Shown one piece after another: positions 1-9,508 of a DNA stretch of 22,103 nt. The translations under genes and the position numbers were made by a program. The notes beneath the pieces are model-generated. The model searched no databases, was not told where the DNA came from, and saw only the letters and a list, made by a program, of their open reading frames with translations. Position 1 is the first letter of the stretch. Each line of letters begins with the position of its first letter. This DNA is from Candidatus Gracilibacteria bacterium CG2_30_37_12 (GTDB lineage Bacteria; Patescibacteriota; Gracilibacteria; BD1-5; UBA2023), in contig MNYO01000102.1 in NCBI GenBank assembly GCA_001873165.1, forward strand, positions 1 through 22,103. Direction: 5' to 3'.

Positions 1-1
1 T

Positions 2-199
2 CGAGTCGGAAAAGAGTTTACCAAGAAGTTTGAAAAATTTACACGGAGACTCGGACTTACGATGAATCGTAACTCCATTATTACCTTCATCTCTCACTGT
101 CTGGAACAACTCTACAAACGACCTAAAAAGGATCCAAGAAAACACATCAATAGAAATCCGTTAGACTCAGTACAACAAAGGCTTTTTACGGTTGGTTAG
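2..199 (+). CDS. C-terminal end of an unrecognised protein (partial)
   Basis: The frame is open from the window edge to a TAG stop and gives 65 residues, so only the C-terminus is visible. It is basic, with many Lys and Arg, a short helical-looking stretch (ITFISHCLEQLYKRP) and a polar tail. I do not recognise the family. An in-frame ATG lies at 62, but the frame is open upstream of it and a start further left is more likely. There is no UGA codon in the visible part. A hairpin followed by five T (225-254) begins 25 bp after the stop and fits as its terminator, which supports a real transcript. It converges on the CoA-transferase gene. Confidence 0.5.
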   Translation, partial: RVGKEFTKKFEKFTRRLGLTMNRNSIITFISHCLEQLYKRPKKDPRKHINRNPLDSVQQRLFTVG

Positions 200-224
200 G
201 TGAGAAAAAATGGGTGGAATTGAG

Positions 225-254
225 ATCTCTTAGCCTTGACTAAGAGATGTTTTT
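225..254 (+). terminator. Rho-independent terminator between convergent genes
   Basis: A perfect 9-bp stem (ATCTCTTAG at 225-233, its complement at 240-248) with a 6-nt loop is followed by TTTTT at 250-254 on the + strand. It lies just past the stop of the partial + gene. The left arm also contains the TAA stop (230-232) of the converging - gene, so it may act in both directions, though the T-run on the - side is 12 nt away. Confidence 0.65.
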
Positions 255-1351
255 GAAATATCCCCCTTTTTCTCGATATCGGGAGCTGTTTGTAGATCTT
301 CTATTTTGTATTTTTGAAAGTGTACAAATTCATAGGGAACAACTATTTCTCCAAGTTCAGGATGACTCATTTTTTTGAGGTAATTTTCTTCGAAAAATTT
401 TGGCGTATCAATAAGATCTGTCATAGATGCTATTTTTCCGCAGGGAATTCAGAGTTCCTCAAGTTTTTTAATGAGTGCATCTGTCTTATAACTATCAAAA
501 ATATATTCCATATTTTTTACAAGATGTTCCTTGGCCATCATTCTCTCAGAATTTGAGTGAAATCTCCCCGCTATTTCGGGGATAATATTTTCACAGAACT
601 TTTCCCATGAAATATCATTTCCTATAGCGATTGCGATATTTCCATCTTGTGTTTTATAGAACCCAAAAGGGAAAATAGAGGTATCTTGGTTTCCAGGAAA
701 GTCTGGATTGAGTCCTGTAATGCTGGTTGCAATAATATTTTGCTTCAAGAGCTGAAATCCACATGAAATCATAGAAACATTGACGAAATCACCTTTTCCC
801 GTTTTTTCCCGTTTATACAGAAGTGAAGCTATTCCGAGGGCGAGAGAATTTCCAGAAAAGGCATCGATCATCGCGGTGGCGTTCTTTATAGGTTTATCTT
901 CTCCATTAAAAGAGGCTATTCCACTTTCGGCTTGTATTATGACATCGTAAGCTTTTTTATCCCAATTTTCTCCATATCCATTCACCGATCCATAGATGAG
1001 TCGCGGATTTATTTGCGAGAGTGTTTCATAGTCTATTTTCAATCGTTTTTTAACCCCTGGAGAAAAGTTTTCTATGAAAATATCTGCTTCTTTTATGAGA
1101 ATATAGAATTCATCGAGTCATTCTCTGGTTTTTATGTCTATATTTCTTGATTTTTTCCCTCTATTGAGCACCTCGAAATATCCACTTTTTCCATTTTTTA
1201 TCGGGTAAAATCGTCGAGATTCATCGCAAAAATCAGGTGTTTCTATTTTGATAACTTCTGCCCCATAGTCAGAAAAAAATCGAGAACAAAACGGTCCAGA
1301 AAATACCCGAGAACAATCAATAACCTTGATTCATTCGAAAAGTTTATCCAT
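230..1351 (-). CDS. CaiB/BaiF family (class III) CoA-transferase
   Basis: A protein of 373 aa when UGA is read as Gly; three in-frame UGAs would otherwise split it. Class III CoA-transferases move CoA between carboxylic acids in the cytosol. The N-terminus has the family pattern (IKVIDCSRVFSGPFCSRF, then DYGAEVIKIE, RGKKS and ADIFIENFSPG). The stretch QAESG...TAMIDAFSG places a candidate catalytic Asp at about residue 163. The typical block KREKTGKGDFVNVSM follows. One UGA falls at the first Gly of GIPCG, a conserved C-terminal motif, which is good evidence for recoding. The length is slightly below the usual 390-430 aa. The substrate cannot be inferred. The ATG at 1351 opens the conserved N-terminus; a 200-bp gap separates it from a divergent gene. 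Confidence 0.9.
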
Positions 1352-1500
1352 AGTTACATTTCATATAAGTAAGTTCTTTAAGCTCACACATTGCGAACTT
1401 TTCTAGTGTAGTGAAAAAATATATAAAGTAAAACGAAAATAGTATGCATGAATAGGAAAAACCAAAATTTTTTTATAAGTATCTCTTTTTTAAAACCTTT

Positions 1501-1528
1501 TTGATATATTGTACTTTTTTCATATAAT
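1501..1528 (+). promoter_or_regulatory. Sigma-70-like promoter for the 282-aa protein
   Basis: TTGATA at 1501-1506 and TATAAT at 1523-1528 are separated by 16 bp. They lie 23 bp upstream of the ATG at 1552, which implies a leader of about 17 nt. The rest of 1352-1551 is AT-rich and I see no gene in it. Confidence 0.7.
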
Positions 1529-1551
1529 CCGCTCAAATATTTCCTTTCTAT

Positions 1552-2400
1552 ATGCCTTTTATGCTCCATATTGTTATTGTCCGTGATCCTCTTATTTTTC
1601 AATCGATTTTAAAACAAACCGAGGCAAAAAAAGTACCACTTTCTGGTATTCCTTATCAAGTATTTTCACATGGAAATATTCGTATTGTCGGAAATTATAC
1701 TATTGATATCGAGGAAGTTCTTGCTTCTGTTATGCAAGAATTTAATCCAGACACAGTATTTTTCCTCTCGGAATCGTATCCAGTGAGTGACGAGAAACTT
1801 TCTGGAGACATCGTTCTTCCAAATGTATTTTTCTCATACAATTCTGCGATAGAAATGATGGAAGATATAGACTCTCTTTTATGGAAATCTGAAACTGTGC
1901 AAAAACAAAGTAGTTCGAGTGTAAATCGAGAACCGGAATGAATCGTACGAGGGAAGTACGATGAATGAGGAAACGGAGATTTAAGCTCGAAAAACGAGTT
2001 TTTCCATAGTTCTCAGCCTATTTTTCTGGAACATTATCCTCTCCAAGATGACTATGATTTTGAATCATTTGGACTTTCTGTCGGAGGAGTCCATGTAAGT
2101 GGAATCTGGAATGAATCCATAGAAGATTTCCGCATTCGGCTTCGATTAGTATATGAAAATGACACATTTGATAGTGATATTTACGCATTTGTACAAAAGG
2201 CCTGAGAGATGAAAATACAAGGAAAAGTATATCCCGTAGCTTATACAAAAACAGAAGATAAAATATCTGGAGCGAAGAATGTTTGGAGTATTGTTCAGTT
2301 CATCATAGGAAGCATCGATCCAGATCTTATTTCTGAAGAATCAGAATGAGAATGAGAAGAAAATACAGAAGAGTGGATAGATGGAACCAGCGAGGAATAA
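1552..2400 (+). CDS. Unrecognised 282-aa protein, faintly nucleoside phosphorylase-like
   Basis: This reads through five UGA codons (5 of about 20 glycines) to a TAA stop. The standard code would cut it at residue 129. I do not recognise it firmly. The layout loosely recalls the purine nucleoside phosphorylase/MTA nucleosidase fold: an N-terminal strand (HIVIVRDPLIF), a strand after FNPDTVFF, then GDIVLP near residue 83 and a late strand, VYPVAYTKTED, where that family carries its SD motif. The usual glycine-rich substrate loop and the catalytic residues are not evident, so an enzyme activity is not claimed. The C-terminus is very acidic (ESEGEGEENTEEW). No signal peptide or membrane segment is seen. 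CorA follows after 26 bp on the same strand. Confidence 0.75.
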
Positions 2401-2426
2401 TATACTTATAATCTATATCGATTTAT

Positions 2427-3332
2427 ATGACTACAAATACCCTTACCCTCGGTCAAATTGAATGGTTGGACATCGTAAATCCGACAAAAAATGAGATTGA
2501 TGATATTATAGAGAAATATCATTTTCATGAGTTGGACAAGGAGGCGATTATAGAAGAATATCAACTTGCTCGTGTGGATACGTATGATGATTATATTTTT
2601 GTCGTACTCCATTTTCCGAAGTATGACACGAAAAGTTCTCGGTATATTCAAAATGAATTTGGTATATTTATCTCCAGAAAATACCTTATAAATTTCCGGT
2701 ACTATAATACTGCATCGGTGGATGCGATTATGGCTCGATACAATGACGGAAAACATGGAAAAGATACGATTAACACCGCCTATATGTTGTATGATCTAAT
2801 CGATTCCATGATCGATAGAACTTTCAAAATTATCAACCGATTTGGAAAGGACCTCCGAAGTCTAGAGGAAAATATTTTCCTTAATGTCGGGGAGAAAACT
2901 ATTTCCGAAATCATGATTCGAAAACGTAATATTATCGCATTGAAACACATGATCAGTCCGCAGATTCGGGTACTTAAAGTTCTCGAACTACGAATGAATA
3001 CGCTTTTTAAAGACGATGAAGTAGAAATATATTTTGAAAATTTGGAAGATAAAGTGGAGAAGATACATGCCGAAATCCAACTTCTTCAGGAAAATATCGA
3101 TTCTATGGAAGATGCACTCAAATCTATTTTTGATATGCAGACTAATAATACCATTAAGTACCTCACATTTTTCTCAGCGTTTATGCTTCCATTGACACTT
3201 ATCACGAGTTTCTTCGGGATGAATATTACAAATGTTCCATTCAATGATAGCATCGTTTATGCTTCGGTTATTGTTACCGCTCTCGTTATGTGAGTGATTA
3301 TATATGTGCTGAAAAAGTGGAAGAAGTTATAA
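2427..3332 (+). CDS. corA: CorA-family magnesium/divalent cation transporter
   Basis: A 301-aa CorA channel subunit for Mg2+ (possibly Co2+ or Ni2+) in the inner membrane. Residues 1 to about 235 form the acidic cytoplasmic domain with a long helical region. Two transmembrane segments sit at the C-terminus: the first around residues 245-263, ending in the diagnostic GMN selectivity motif (264-266), the second around 275-295. The basic tail KKWKK completes the family topology. One UGA lies inside TM2 (ALVM-Gly-VIIYVL); if it were a stop, the second helix and basic tail would be lost. TATAAT at 2407-2412 lies 14 bp upstream of the ATG without a clear -35, so it may be co-transcribed with the preceding gene or have a very short leader. 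The length is typical of short CorA proteins. Confidence 0.95.
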
Positions 3333-3340
3333 CCCTCGAC

Positions 3341-3368
3341 TTGTTTTTTCTCACTTTTTCTCTATAAT
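3341..3368 (+). promoter_or_regulatory. Promoter for the ABC-F gene
   Basis: TTGTTT (3341-3346), 16 bp, then TATAAT (3363-3368). The ATG at 3403 is 34 bp further on. The region just before the ATG is AT-rich with no Shine-Dalgarno sequence. Confidence 0.6.
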
Positions 3369-3402
3369 CCTCACGTTTTAATTATTATAAATTCTTTTTA
3401 TT

Positions 3403-4866
3403 ATGGCTTCTACAGAAACAGTTATACGATTTGATAAAGTACAATTTGAATTTGGACTCAAAACTATCCTCGAAGAGGTGAGTTTCTCAGTACGAGAAGG
3501 TATGAAGATGACAGTAATGGGACAGAATGGTGCTGGGAAAAGTACTATGTTCAAGCTCATGATGGGCGAATTTGTTCCAAAATATGGGAAAATAAGCATC
3601 GATAAAAATCTCCGAATTGCGATTTCCCGACAGATTATGCTTCCAGAAGATAAGGAACTTGCTGTACAGGCATTTTTTCGAAAATATTTCGCAGATGATA
3701 CTATTTATAATATCGACGCTCGAATCGCAGAAGTACTCGGAGTTGTCAATCTGAGAGCTCCGCTCGACAAAATCATAGGAACTTTTTCTGGAGGACAACA
3801 AGCACGACTTTTGCTCGCCGCAGCTCTTATTCAGAAACCAGATATTCTCCTCCTCGACGAACCAACAAATAATCTTGACCGAGCAGGAATCGACCATTTG
3901 ACTGATTTTCTCCGAGCGTACAAGAAAACATGTATCGTTATTTCCCATGATGCAGAGTTCTTGAATGCCTTTACAGACGGTGTTTTGTATCTTGATGTCT
4001 TTACCAAGAAAGTAGAGCAATTTGTGGGAGATTATTATGATGTAGTCGAGAGAATTAAAGCTCAGATTGAACGTGAGAATATGAAAAATGCACAACTTGC
4101 CAAAGAGGCACAAGCCAATAAAGAACAAGCCAACGTCTTCGCTCACAAAGGAGGAAAACTTCGTCTCGTGGCTAAGAAGATGCGAGATAAAGCAGAAGAA
4201 TTAGAAGATGCTATGGTTGACTCTAGGCGGGAAGATCGAGCGATTAAATCATTTACTATTCCTATGCAGGAAGATATCGGTGGAACTATTCTCTCGATTA
4301 AGAAATTTAGCGTTATTGAGAATCACGAGATTGTTGAAAAAACTGCCGAAATAGCACTCGGGAAGAACACTCATTTGGCACTTTCTGGTCCGAATGGGAT
4401 AGGGAAGACGACACTTCTTGAGACGCTTGCTTCAGGAAAATCTACTGGAGCGACGATTGCCTCATGAATTCGTGTCGGATACTACCGTCAGGATTTCTCC
4501 ACTCTCAATTTCGATCAGACTGTTTATGAATGTCTCGCGGATGCTATTACCGAAACAGGACGACTCGTGGAAGAACAATACCTTCGAGGAACTGCTGCTG
4601 GTTTCCTTATTACTGGAGAGATTATGAAAATGCAAATCCGGTATCTCTCAGAAGGACAAAAGGGATTGGTTTCTTTTGCACGACTCGTACTTCTTCAGCC
4701 AGGACTTCTTATTCTTGATGAGCCAACAAATCATATCAATTTTCGACATCTTCCTATTATCGCTGAAGCACTCGATGTCTACGAAGGTGCTTTGGTGATC
4801 GTATCTCACGTGGATGAATTCCTCTGGCAGATACGGATTGATGAGTACTTAGAATTGGATCGTTAG
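3403..4866 (+). CDS. ABC-F family ATP-binding protein
   Basis: A 487-aa protein with two ATP-binding domains and no membrane segment, which defines ABC-F (translation factors of the EttA/Uup type acting at the ribosome; some give antibiotic protection). Domain 1: Walker A GQNGAGKST (40-48), signature SGGQQ (129-133), Walker B ILLLDEPTNN (148-157), H-loop His182. A charged linker of about 80 residues rich in Lys, Glu and Ala follows. Domain 2: Walker A GPNGIGKTT (329-337), signature LSEGQ (415-419), Walker B LLILDEPTNH (435-444). One UGA at residue 355 would otherwise remove nearly all of domain 2. Domain 2 is slightly unusual: DEPTNHIN replaces DEPTNHLD, and the H-loop is SHVDEF rather than SHDRxF. 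It is at the short end of the family. I cannot assign a subfamily. Confidence 0.93.
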
Positions 4867-4927
4867 TTTTTTTGATATAACTTATCTGAATTTATAGCGT
4901 ATGTGATTAAAAAAAATTCTTCCACAG

Positions 4928-5686
4928 ATGAAAAAATGGCATTTGGCCGTTAAAATTATCCCGATTCTTGTTGGAGTTTTTTTACTGAAGCTAGTTTTTC
5001 ATAAGTATAATCTTGAGATAGTAACTCTCAATGCCCTGTTTACTAGTCTTATCGCAGCAGCGACTTTCCTTATAAGTTTCTTGCTCAATGGGGTTATATC
5101 GGACTACAAGGAGAGTGAAAAACTCCCAGGAGATATAGCTGCAAGTCTGGAAACAATATACGATGAATATTATATTCTCGACAAGAATAAATGAAATGAA
5201 GCAACCAGAGCTTTTATTGTGTATTATAAAGAGTTTCTCGAGTCCATAAATAATTGGTTTTATAGGAAAGAAAGAACAGTAGATATTATCGAAAGACTCC
5301 ATCAAATGAATAATTATTTTGCTGAATTTGAAGGCATGATGCAGGCAAATTTTCTTTCAAGAATGAAAAATGAACAGAGTAATATGAGAAAAATGATAAT
5401 CCGAATAGATAATATCCGAGATTTATCATTTATCCAATCGGCATACGCCATTGTCGAAATGTTGGCCTTTTTAGTGGTGGTGGGGCTATTGATTCTAAAA
5501 GTGGAGCCTTTTTATGAATCTGCATTCTTTACAATGATTGTTTCGTTCTTGTTCATATATATGATTTTCCTTATCAAAGATTTAGATAATCCGTTTGATT
5601 ACGATGGGCATGGTGAAAATGGAACAGAAGTTTCGATTAAGCCGATACATGATATAACAAAAAGGATTCTCGGAGAAGGAAAATAA
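4928..5686 (+). CDS. DUF4239/bestrophin-like membrane protein
   Basis: A 252-aa protein with one UGA read as Gly at residue 89. Four hydrophobic segments are visible: about 8-24, 36-57, 173-194 and 200-218, in two pairs separated by a long polar helical region. The motif LIKDLDNPFD after the last segment is typical of DUF4239, a bestrophin-like family of integral membrane proteins of unknown function. The pairing and this motif are the basis of the call. It is 61 bp downstream of the ABC-F gene. TTGATA at 4872-4877 is a possible -35, with a weak TATAGC downstream. No transported ion can be named. Confidence 0.75.
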
Positions 5687-5744
5687 CTCATTTTTATTTC
5701 ACTCCTCAAGAAGCTCTAGATTTGATTCATCTATCACAAATAAT

Positions 5745-5999
5745 ATGTCCTACTTCACTTATATCCTCCGCTGCTCGGATGATTCCTTCTATACTGGCTC
5801 GACCAATGATATAGAGAAACGTCTTCATGAACATAATAATCTCAAATCCTGAGCTCATTATACCAAGATTCGCCGCCCCGTAGAACTCGTATACCACGAA
5901 GTTTTTGAAACCATGAGTGAGGCGAGGAAACGAGAATATGTCATAAAACAACTTACGAGAAAAGAAAAGATGATTTTAATAGAAGACTGTGAGACTTAA
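5745..5999 (+). CDS. GIY-YIG domain protein (UPF0213/YhbQ-like)
   Basis: A small 84-aa protein that is essentially one GIY-YIG nuclease domain: FTYILRCSDDSFYTGSTND near the N-terminus (the GIY and YIG elements appear as TYI and YTG), RLHEHN, then a Gly-Ala-His-Tyr-Thr segment and PVELVYHE with the conserved Glu, followed by EARKREYVIKQL. The single UGA falls on the family glycine before AHYT. This matches the single-domain UPF0213/YhbQ group, whose role is poorly known, possibly DNA repair. uvrB follows, although UvrB's own GIY-YIG partner is the much larger UvrC. The ATG at 5745 gives the typical N-terminus. Confidence 0.9.
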
Positions 6000-6037
6000 A
6001 AAAATAATTGTTCATCATTTTTGGTAAATAGAGAAAG

Positions 6038-6108
6038 AAAATAACTCCCCGAGAACTTTTTCTCCTTGCAAATTTCGGGAAAAAATCTATACTTGGGAGT
6101 TATTTTTT
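6038..6108 (+). terminator. 12-bp stem with T-run enclosing the uvrB promoter
   Basis: AAAATAACTCCC (6038-6049) is exactly complementary to 6095-6106, followed by T to 6108. The loop is 45 nt, long for a terminator. A competing shorter pairing exists (CCCGA at 6048-6052 with TCGGG at 6075-6079). It may end transcription of the GIY-YIG gene. It also flanks the uvrB promoter, so an operator-like role is possible. Confidence 0.5.
6066..6093 (+). promoter_or_regulatory. uvrB promoter
   Basis: TTGCAA (6066-6071), 16 bp, TATACT (6088-6093). The expected start of transcription near 6100 gives a leader of about 24 nt before the ATG at 6124. The leader has a pyrimidine-rich end and no Shine-Dalgarno sequence. 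I see no LexA-type box. Confidence 0.65.
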
Positions 6109-6123
6109 ATCGTCTCCCATCTC

Positions 6124-8076
6124 ATGTCAAAATTTAAACTCCATTCCAAGTACGCTCCAGCAGGAGATCAGCCACAGGCTATTGAGAGTCTTTTGAAGTG
6201 ACTTGACGAAGGGAAAACCTTTCAGACACTTCTCGGAGTAACAGGATCAGGAAAGACTTTTACGATGGCAAATATTATCGAGAAAATACAGCGTCCGACT
6301 CTGGTTATCGCTCACAATAAAACGCTTGCAGCACAACTCGCTCAAGAATTCAAGGAATTTTTCCCAGAAAATGCGGTGCATTATTTTGTGTCGTATTACG
6401 ATTATTATCAACCAGAGGCATTTATCGTGAAAACGGGAACCTATATAGAAAAAGAGGCGACAATCAATGAAGAAATCGATCGACTTCGACATGCAGCAAC
6501 AGAGAGCTTATTATCGAGAAAGGATGTGATTATTGTAGCGTCGGTTTCGTGTATCTACGGAATCGGTGAGCGAGATGAGTACGAAGCACAGATTTTGAAA
6601 ATTCGAAAGAACGGAAAAGATACGATAGAATCGATCGTGGCAAATTTGGTACAACTCCAATTCAAGCGCACAACGACCGATTTTAAACCAGGAAATTTTC
6701 GAATTATGGGAGACACTCTTGATATATATCCAGCGAGTTCTGAGCTTTTTTATTCCATAGAATTCTTCGGGGATGACATCGAACGGATGGTTCAGAAAAT
6801 ACCCATTACCAATGAAATAGTTACTTATTTTGAAGAGCTCACGATATTTCCTGCTAAGCACTTTATCTCCAATGGAGTGACCATTGAGCAGGTGATTCCA
6901 AAGATTAAAGAAGAGCTCGAGTGACGACTGGAGTTCTTTAAATCGCAGAATGATTTTGTGAAGATTGAACGCCTCAAAACCAAGGTGGAATATGATCTCG
7001 AGATGATGCAAGAAGTCGGATATGTGAATGGGATTGAAAATTATTCTATGTATCTTTCAAAACGACTTCCTGGAAGTAGTCCGACGACGCTCATAGATTT
7101 TTTCCCGAAAGGATTTATGACATTTATTGATGAATCTCATATCTCAATTCCCCAAATTGGTGGAATGTATGCGGGGGATAGAGCGCGTAAAGAAAACTTG
7201 ATAGAAAATGGATTTCGTCTCCCCTCAGCGTTTGAAAATAGACCACTCAAATTCGAAGAATTTGAGAAAAAAATCGGACAAACTATTTTTGTTTCAGCAA
7301 CTCCTTCCAAGTATGAAGCAGTCAATTCCGAAGGAATAGTGGAGCAGATTATCCGACCAACAGGATTACTCGACCCAGAGATTTCTATAGAAGATATGGA
7401 ATATGTAGCAGATAGTCTGATGAAACATATTAGTGAAACTATCAAACGAGGAGAGCGATTCTTGATAACCACTATTACCAAGAAATCCTCCGAAGAGCTG
7501 GCAGAATATCTCGCAAGCAATGGCATAAAAGTACGATATCTGCATTCAGAAATAGAAACCATTGAACGATTGGAAATCCTCCGAGATTTACGTCTTGGGA
7601 AAATCGATGGGATTGTGGGAGTAAATCTCCTGAGAGAAGGACTCGATCTCCCAGAAGTTTCCTTTATCGGGATACTTGATGCGGAGAAAATTGGATTCCT
7701 CCGTTCGACTTCTTCACTTTTGCAGATTATCGGTCGTGCTGCGCGAAATGTTCATGGATATGTGGTGATGTATTCTCATAAGATGAAATATTCTACGGCG
7801 ATGGATGAGGCGATAGAGGTTACGTATCGTAGACGTGCAGTGCAACATCAATATAACGTGGACAATGGAATTACTCCAGAAACTATCGTCTCACGAATCA
7901 AAGAAACGGGGCTCAAAGGGAAGAAGCTCCATGACGATGGTGCGATGCGAGGAGAAAATCCAAGAACTCGAATCAAACGATTGGAACTCGAGATGGATAT
8001 TGCTTCGGCAAATCTCGACTTCGAACTCGCTGCTGAGATTCGGGACGAACTTCTGGAAATGAAAAAGAAAAAATAA
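6124..8076 (+). CDS. uvrB: Excinuclease ABC subunit B
   Basis: UvrB of 650 aa, the damage-verifying helicase-like subunit of nucleotide excision repair, which receives DNA from UvrA and recruits UvrC. It contains Walker A GVTGSGKT (38-45), the DNA-inserting beta-hairpin YYDYYQPEAF (91-100), ASVSCIYGIG, helicase motif DESH (336-339) followed by the hallmark IPQIGGMYAGDRARK, then LREGLDLPEVS, QIIGRAARN, and a C-terminal UVR domain of about 35 residues that contacts UvrC. Two UGA codons (after LLK and after EELE) read as Gly; the standard code would cut the protein twice. The ATG at 6124 is the only start that keeps Walker A. Length is normal. A strong terminator follows the stop. Confidence 0.98.
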
Positions 8077-8080
8077 TTAC

Positions 8081-8124
8081 AAAAAAATCCTCTTCTATTT
8101 GGCCAAATAGAAGAGGATTTTTTT
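8081..8124. terminator. Fully palindromic bidirectional terminator
   Basis: A perfect 44-bp palindrome: seven A, TCCTCTTCTATTTGG, its exact complement, seven T. It starts 4 bp after the uvrB stop and ends 16 bp from the stop of the converging small ORF, so it fits as a terminator for both strands. Confidence 0.92.
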
Positions 8125-8140
8125 GTCTAAAGTAGATAAT

Positions 8141-8272
8141 TTATAAATTAAGAATTGTCTGAATTGCCATTTTATTTTTTTCTACTTCTTGAAGTTCTTG
8201 AAGTAAGGCTATGTCAATTGCTTCTTCATTAAATCTAGGAAATTTATCGTTTCATTTTTCATGTGATCTCAT
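8141..8272 (-). CDS. Small 43-aa protein, unknown
   Basis: A 43-residue frame from ATG (8272) to TAA, with one UGA read as Gly at residue 7, so it does not exist under the standard code. The N-terminal part is polar (MRSHEKGNDKFPRF). The C-terminal part looks like an amphipathic helix with EEAIDIALLQELQEVEKNK. No family is recognised. It ends right at the bidirectional terminator shared with uvrB, which supports it as the last gene of a transcript. It lies 87 bp downstream of the RlmL-like gene and just past a long hairpin, so it may be the distal cistron of that operon. No separate promoter is clear. Confidence 0.5.
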
Positions 8273-8291
8273 AATATAAAAGTATTTATGA

Positions 8292-8342
8292 AGATAAAAT
8301 ATACTATCTGCGCGCGCGGGCACAAGATAGTATATTTTATCT
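8292..8342. repeat. 18-bp perfect stem-loop with an alternating CG loop
   Basis: The arm at 8292-8309 is fully complementary to 8325-8342. The 15-nt loop contains GCGCGCGCGGG, strikingly GC-rich in this AT-rich DNA. It lies 17 bp after the stop of the RlmL-like gene, between it and the 43-aa ORF. It may be a terminator, or an mRNA-processing or stability element between two cistrons. The T-run on the - side is weak. Confidence 0.7.
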
Positions 8343-8359
8343 GCTTTTTCAAATCGAAA

Positions 8360-9478
8360 TTAGACTTTTTTCTCGAACTTTTTGGAGTAAAAATAACAGA
8401 GTTCATTTCCATTGTAGAGCTTGCGATTTTTCCAGAGATCTGGGCGAGTATGTTTTCCGAAATCATAGGAAGTGATAATCCCACCAAAGAGGGAAGTATT
8501 CTTGGTAAAAACTACAGAAATATCTTTGTAGAGTAAATCCAAGTCATAATCTTTCAGACGGATTCCATAGGGAGGATTGGAAACGAGTGCTCCAGAAATA
8601 TATTCAGAAGTATATTCTTTGAAATCTTTTCGGGAAAACTGAATAGTATCGGAAACTCTGGCACGTTTCGCATTGTTTTCTGCGATTTTTACCGCTTCTG
8701 CATCGGTATCGCTCGCAGTGATGGTGTACTTTCTATCGGTGATTATTTTGGCTTTTGCCTGAGTTTTTGCCTGAGTGAAATAATCTACATTGTACCAGGG
8801 GAAATATTCTCCAGCGAAGTGTCGATCAATTCCTGGGGCGATATTTCTGGCAATCATGGCAGCCTCGATGGCGATGGTTCCAGAACCACAGAATGGGTCA
8901 AGAAATGGCTCTTTATAGCGCCATCCGGAAAGCATGACAAGTGCTGCGGCAAGCGTTTCTTTGATGGGTGCTTCGAGCGCCTCTGTTCGATACCCTCGTT
9001 TATGAAGCGGTTCCCCAGATGTATCGAGGAGGAGAAGGAGAATATTCTCCCGGATGAGAGCGAAAATATGGATTCCAGAAACTTTATCATCCTCTCGGAG
9101 AATACTTTCTCGGTCCCCGGTAATCTTGGTTACAATTGCTTTCTTGATGGTTTTCTGAATGGCAGGAATACTCTCGAGCTCGGATTTCACCGATACAGCA
9201 TCGACGATAATCGGAGCATCCTTCGGGATATATTTCCGCCAATCAACTGCGCTGATTGTATCGAAAAGCTCGTCGAAAGTCCGGGTTTTCTTTTCTACAA
9301 GGACGAGATATACACGGTTTCCCGTACGGATCCAGACATTAAGTTCTGCCATGAGACTCTCGGGTCCCGAGCAGAGGATTCCTCGGTCAGAGACGACGAG
9401 ATCGGTTCCGCCGATTCTCTCGATTTCTTTCTTGAGTACGGATTCGACTCCGGGGGTACAAGTTATGAAGAATTGCAT
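8360..9478 (-). CDS. rlmL: THUMP-domain rRNA (guanine-N2)-methyltransferase, RlmL-like
   Basis: A 372-aa protein matching the RlmL N-terminal half/YpsC group, which methylates the N2 of a guanine in 23S rRNA using SAM. Residues 1-55 form the ferredoxin-like start (FFITCTPGVESVLKKEI). A THUMP RNA-binding domain covers about 60-155 and ends in LLLLDTSGEPLHKRGYR, a hallmark of the group. The Rossmann methylase has motif I DPFCGSGT (194-201), an acidic motif near ASDTD (255-259) and the catalytic NPPYG (301-305). The second methylase of E. coli RlmL (the RlmK part) is absent, as in YpsC proteins. The gene has about 21 glycines and no UGA. The ATG at 9478 starts the conserved N-terminus. Confidence 0.9.
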   Translation of the reverse strand: MQFFITCTPGVESVLKKEIERIGGTDLVVSDRGILCSGPESLMAELNVWIRTGNRVYLVLVEKKTRTFDELFDTISAVDWRKYIPKDAPIIVDAVSVKSELESIPAIQKTIKKAIVTKITGDRESILREDDKVSGIHIFALIRENILLLLLDTSGEPLHKRGYRTEALEAPIKETLAAALVMLSGWRYKEPFLDPFCGSGTIAIEAAMIARNIAPGIDRHFAGEYFPWYNVDYFTQAKTQAKAKIITDRKYTITASDTDAEAVKIAENNAKRARVSDTIQFSRKDFKEYTSEYISGALVSNPPYGIRLKDYDLDLLYKDISVVFTKNTSLFGGIITSYDFGKHTRPDLWKNRKLYNGNELCYFYSKKFEKKV

Positions 9479-9508
9479 GGTTTTTAGTAAAAAACTAAGA
9501 TATGATTT

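Noticed and set aside
1384..1602. A 72-codon open frame on the - strand
   Set aside because: It overlaps the promoter and start of the 282-aa gene, is rich in Lys/Phe/Ile from AT-rich DNA, and has no recognisable domain.
6038..6123. A riboswitch before uvrB
   Set aside because: The alternative pairings are suggestive, but the promoter lies within the loop, so most of the structure would not be in the uvrB transcript, and no known riboswitch class fits.
2427..8076. corA, the ABC-F gene and uvrB as frameshifted or nonsense-bearing pseudogenes
   Set aside because: All the apparent breaks are TGA, never TAA or TAG, and every frame continues with correct family sequence. Recoding explains this better than decay.
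8819..9487. A 222-codon open frame on the + strand
   Set aside because: It lies opposite the RlmL-like gene, whose motifs are unmistakable; the + translation has no family features and is a shadow.
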